From positions 868,001 through 932,000 of the forward strand of contig JADJBS010000020.1 of assembly GCA_016703665.1 (NCBI GenBank): DNA of 64,000 bases, in the 5' to 3' direction. The translations under genes were made by a program, and so were the position numbers. The DNA is from Candidatus Defluviibacillus avedoerensis (GTDB lineage Bacteria > Pseudomonadota > Gammaproteobacteria > Burkholderiales > Burkholderiaceae_C). The first letter of the stretch is position 1. The number at the start of each line of letters is the position of its first letter. The notes beneath the pieces were generated by a model. The model had not been told where the DNA came from. It made no database searches and saw only the letters and a program-made list of their open reading frames with translations. Positions 61,321-64,000 of this stretch are shown here, piece after piece.

Positions 61321-62231
61321 CAGTTCAGCCTTGGATTCAATGCGTCACGCAGCCAGTCGCCTAAAAGGTTGACGCTCAAGGCGATCACGACCAGCATCAG
61401 GCCGGGGAACACGGTAATCCACCATTCACCAGAGAACAGGTAATCGTTGCCCACGCGGATCAGTGTCCCAAGAGACGGTGATGTGGGCGGTGCCCCAACC
61501 CCCAGAAAAGACAACGTGGCTTCGGTAATGATGGCAGTAGCGACCTGAATGGTCGCCAGTACCAGCACGGGGCCGAGCACATTGGGCAGCACATGTTTAC
61601 GCATGATGCGCATGGGTGCGACACCTGTGACGCGGGCAGCCTGCACGTATTCCTTGTTGCGCTCCACCATGGTGGAGCCGCGCACCGTGCGCGCATATTG
61701 CACCCACCCGGTGAGCGAAATCGACACGATCAACACGCCAAAGGCCAGACCCTCATTGGCATTGGGGAACAGCGCGCGCCCAACCCCGGCGATCAGCAAG
61801 GCCACCAAAATGGCTGGAAAGGACAGCATCACATCGCACAAACGCATGATCAACGCATCAATCTTGCCACCCCAGAAACCCGCCAGCAGCCCAAGTGCCA
61901 CGCCAACGGTCACCGACAGGAGTACCGAGGCAATGCCCACGGCCAACGAGATTCGTGCCCCAAACATCAGGGCAGACAAGATGTCACGGCCCTGATCGTC
62001 AGTACCCAACAGGTACTTGGACTGCCCCTCTGCGTACCAGGCAGGGGGCAAACGGGCATCGCTTAATTCAAGGGTGGCAAGATCGAAAGGGTTGTGGGGC
62101 GCCACCCAATTGGCAAAGCCCGCACACACCAAGCAAACCAGCGCAACCACAGCAGCGACCACGGCGACTGGCGAGTGACGGAAGCTGTAGCCCAGATCGC
62201 TGTCCCAGGCGCGATGAAAAAACCCCGTCAT
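61320..62231 (-). CDS. dppC: Peptide ABC transporter permease, DppC type
   Basis: 303 aa from ATG 62231. Six membrane helices. The N-terminal OppC_N helix is VAVVAAVVALVCLVCAGFAN, and the DppC-typical first loop is YLLGTDDQGRDILSALMFGA, then RISLAVGIASVLLSVTVGVA. The EAA loop reads VQAARVTGVAPMRIMRKHVL, and the end is LMLVVIALSVNLLGDWLRDA. Its usual heterodimer partner DppB is not encoded between the binding protein and this gene; the gap is 2 bp. Confidence 0.93.
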   Translation of the reverse strand: MTGFFHRAWDSDLGYSFRHSPVAVVAAVVALVCLVCAGFANWVAPHNPFDLATLELSDARLPPAWYAEGQSKYLLGTDDQGRDILSALMFGARISLAVGIASVLLSVTVGVALGLLAGFWGGKIDALIMRLCDVMLSFPAILVALLIAGVGRALFPNANEGLAFGVLIVSISLTGWVQYARTVRGSTMVERNKEYVQAARVTGVAPMRIMRKHVLPNVLGPVLVLATIQVATAIITEATLSFLGVGAPPTSPSLGTLIRVGNDYLFSGEWWITVFPGLMLVVIALSVNLLGDWLRDALNPRLN

Positions 62232-62233
62232 AG

Positions 62234-63826
62234 TTACTTCACGGTGATCCACTTCCAGGGCATGCCGTTATCAGGCCACTGTACAAGCTGGATATTTTTC
62301 TTCGCAGACCAATTGATCGCCTGCTGATGAAGCGGGATGTGGCCCACGTCATCTTGGTGGATCTTCATGGCTTCGGCAATCATCGCGCTGCGCTTGGTGT
62401 CATCGGTCTCGGAGCCAACCTTGTCAGTCAACTCGTCCACCTTGGCATTGCTGTAAGAGCCCAGGTTGAACTGACCACGCCCTCCGGCACCTGGAGTGCT
62501 GATGATGGGATACAGCATGCCATGAGCGTCAACGGTGCTGGAAGTCCAGCCCAGCATGTAAAAACTGGTGTTGCGGCTCAAGATCTTCGGGAAGTAGTTG
62601 TTCTTGGTTTCGGCTTCCAGGTTGACTTTGACATTGATGCGCGCTAGGTTCGCAGCGACTGCCTGGCAGATCTCGCTGTCGTTCACGTAGCGGTCATTCG
62701 GGCAGTTCATCTTCAGTTCAAACCCATTGGGGTAGCCCGCGTCTGCCAGCAACTTCTTGGCAGCTTCAACATCGTAGGGAAGGCGCTTGGTCAAGTCTGG
62801 GGCATAACCACGGATTTGAGGCGTGATCATTTGAGCAATAGGCGTGGACGCACCGCGCATGACACGCGACTTGATGGTGTCAATGTCGATCGCCTGGTAG
62901 AAGGCTTTGCGGACACGGACGTCCTTGAACGGGTTCTTGCCTTTCACGTTGGAGAACAGCAGTTCATCGCGCTTTTGGTCCATACCCAGAAAGATCACAC
63001 GCAGTTCAGGGCCTTGCAACACCTGAAGGTTGCTGTTGGCCTTGATGCGCTCAACGTCTTGCACAGGCACTGGTTCCATCACATCTACTTCACCAGACAA
63101 CAGTGCGGCCACGCGAGTGGAATCGTTGCCAATGGGCGTGAAGACCACTTCATCCACATTGCCCTCTACCTTACCCCAGTAGTTGCCATTGCGCGAAAAC
63201 ACTGTCCGCACATTGGGTTGGCGCTCACGCACACGGTAGGGGCCCGTGCCATTTGCACGGAAAGAAGCGGCATTCTCGATGCCTTTGCGACGATCCACCG
63301 GCTTGGTCGCCTGATTGTCTTCACACCATTTCTTGCTCATCATGTCCCAGTGCGTAAAGGTTTCGGGCAGGATGGGGAAGGGCTGATTGGTGATGATGTC
63401 GATGGCGTGATCGTTGATCTTCTTGATTTCCTTGATTTGACCCACATAGGCCTTCATGTCAGATCCATCGGCCTTGGCACGTTCATAGCTGAAGATAACG
63501 TCATCGGCCGTAAACGGCGTGCCATCATGAAACTGCACTCCTTTGCGGAGATTAAAACGCCATGTAGTGGGATTGGTGGCTTTCCAGTCAGTCGCCAAAG
63601 CGGGCGTCAACTTGAAGTTCTTGTCGCGCCAGATCAAGGGCTCATACACGTTTTCATTTAGCGTGATCTGCAGGGACTCATTCAGCGAATGCGGATCCAG
63701 CGACATGGCATCACCCTGATTGGCAATGCGCAGGGTCACGGCACCTGCAAAACCGCTGCCAAGCAGCATGGCACCACCAAAAGCCAGGCTCGCGGCTTGC
63801 ATCAATACGTTGGATTTGAACTTCAT
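62234..63826 (-). CDS. dppA: Peptide-binding periplasmic protein (SBP family 5)
   Basis: 530 aa from ATG 63826. Signal peptide (ASLAFGGAMLLGSGFAGAVT). Family-5 signatures: LRIANQGDAMSLDPHSLNES, NVYEPLIWRDKNFKLTPALA, WRFNLRKGVQFHDGTPFTAD, ISGEVD-type LLSGEVDVMEPVPVQD and VRVRKAFYQAIDIDTIKSRV. It ends WPDNGMPWKWITVK. It delivers di/oligopeptides or related ligands to the DppC-containing permease. Downstream of an M20 amidohydrolase gene and 2 bp upstream of dppC. Confidence 0.92.
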   Translation of the reverse strand: MKFKSNVLMQAASLAFGGAMLLGSGFAGAVTLRIANQGDAMSLDPHSLNESLQITLNENVYEPLIWRDKNFKLTPALATDWKATNPTTWRFNLRKGVQFHDGTPFTADDVIFSYERAKADGSDMKAYVGQIKEIKKINDHAIDIITNQPFPILPETFTHWDMMSKKWCEDNQATKPVDRRKGIENAASFRANGTGPYRVRERQPNVRTVFSRNGNYWGKVEGNVDEVVFTPIGNDSTRVAALLSGEVDVMEPVPVQDVERIKANSNLQVLQGPELRVIFLGMDQKRDELLFSNVKGKNPFKDVRVRKAFYQAIDIDTIKSRVMRGASTPIAQMITPQIRGYAPDLTKRLPYDVEAAKKLLADAGYPNGFELKMNCPNDRYVNDSEICQAVAANLARINVKVNLEAETKNNYFPKILSRNTSFYMLGWTSSTVDAHGMLYPIISTPGAGGRGQFNLGSYSNAKVDELTDKVGSETDDTKRSAMIAEAMKIHQDDVGHIPLHQQAINWSAKKNIQLVQWPDNGMPWKWITVK

Positions 63827-63880
63827 GTATGAACTCCAGTAAAAGAAAAGCGTCGTCAATCAAATAAAAAGAACCTGCTG

Positions 63881-64000
63881 CTATGCCAAGGGCATGGCTC
63901 GCTCGACCAAGCCCACATGCAGGGCGGCACCCAGTGGCAAGATATCGTCGTTAAAGTCGTACCGGCTGTTGTGCAAAAAGCTGCCCTCGGCACCACCTTG
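63881..64000 (-). CDS. M20-family amidohydrolase/aminoacylase, C-terminal end (cut by window)
   Basis: Only the last 39 codons are inside the window: GSFLHNSRYDFNDDILPLGA, then ALHVGLVERAMPLA and TAG. The pattern HNSRYDFNDDILPLGA is the usual C-terminal segment of M20 peptidase-like amidohydrolases (hippurate/aminoacylase type), where the His-x-x-x-Tyr-Asp-Phe-Asn-Asp stretch follows the metal-binding domain. Placed just upstream of dppA, it probably hydrolyses the imported N-acylated or peptide substrate. Confidence 0.75.
   Translation of the reverse strand, partial: QGGAEGSFLHNSRYDFNDDILPLGAALHVGLVERAMPLA

Noticed and set aside
62816..63661. 281-aa plus-strand ORF opposite dppA
   Set aside because: Antisense shadow of a well-supported binding-protein gene.

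Overview
The window looks like a chromosomal segment of a betaproteobacterium in Burkholderiales, most likely Comamonadaceae (Rhodoferax/Polaromonas-like). This is inferred from gene content (hemD-hemX-hemY order, DUF3460 next to scpA, creA, a BamE-like lipoprotein, bufferin operon, zwf-hexR) and a moderately GC-rich composition. There is one tRNA gene. I see no rRNA, CRISPR array or complete insertion sequence. Many genes are broken by single-base frameshifts, often in short homopolymers and with the protein continuing cleanly in another frame. Most of these look like consensus errors rather than decay. A few lesions (16.8 kb, 27.2 kb, 46.4 kb, the missing dppB) look like real loss or internal deletion.

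Layout. 1-3.6 kb: end of hemD, hemX, hemY, then an HDOD protein. 3.7-6 kb: small proteins and an HSL-type esterase. 5.9-8.5 kb (minus): a bufferin operon, bufA-bufB-bufC-doxX, for a ribosomally made, post-translationally modified copper-binding peptide. 8.6-16.1 kb: a signalling cluster of a receiver-PAS-GGDEF-EAL protein, a membrane PAS protein and a PAS histidine kinase in one frame separated by a single amber codon, a receiver-kinase, and an orphan Cys-rich protein. 17-21 kb: tRNA-Met, DUF2330 plus RnfD-like pair, and a divergent ECF sigma/putative anti-sigma pair. 21-24 kb: CoA-transferase and enoyl-CoA hydratase. 24-27 kb: a CLCA-like secreted metalloprotease with a Gly/Cys C-terminal sorting tail next to a CPBP-family intramembrane glutamic protease. 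27-33.9 kb: lysR remnant, PhnA-like protein, HDOD protein, cytochrome b561 with two YceI proteins, a chemoreceptor and an outer-membrane protein.

33.9-42.6 kb is an accessory island: vapBC, several unrecognised small genes, DUF4926, a large type IIG restriction-modification enzyme, phage morphogenesis remnants and a higBA-type module. 42.6-47.7 kb returns to core-type genes (creA, BamE-like lipoprotein, DUF3460, scpA, a GAF-GGDEF protein) and a two-component pair that has lost its DNA-binding and most of its sensor domain.

47.6-58.6 kb is the most coherent metabolic unit. A seven-gene minus-strand run encodes a binding protein, a fused double permease, an ATPase, an EamA protein, transaldolase, glucose-6-phosphate isomerase and a HAD phosphatase. 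It faces divergent zwf-hexR. HexR-like palindromes lie in front of both transcription units. This suggests an AfuABC-type hexose-phosphate importer feeding the pentose phosphate/Entner-Doudoroff pathways rather than an iron transporter. 59.3-64 kb (minus): a peptide ABC transporter operon behind an M20 amidohydrolase, lacking dppB between dppA and dppC.
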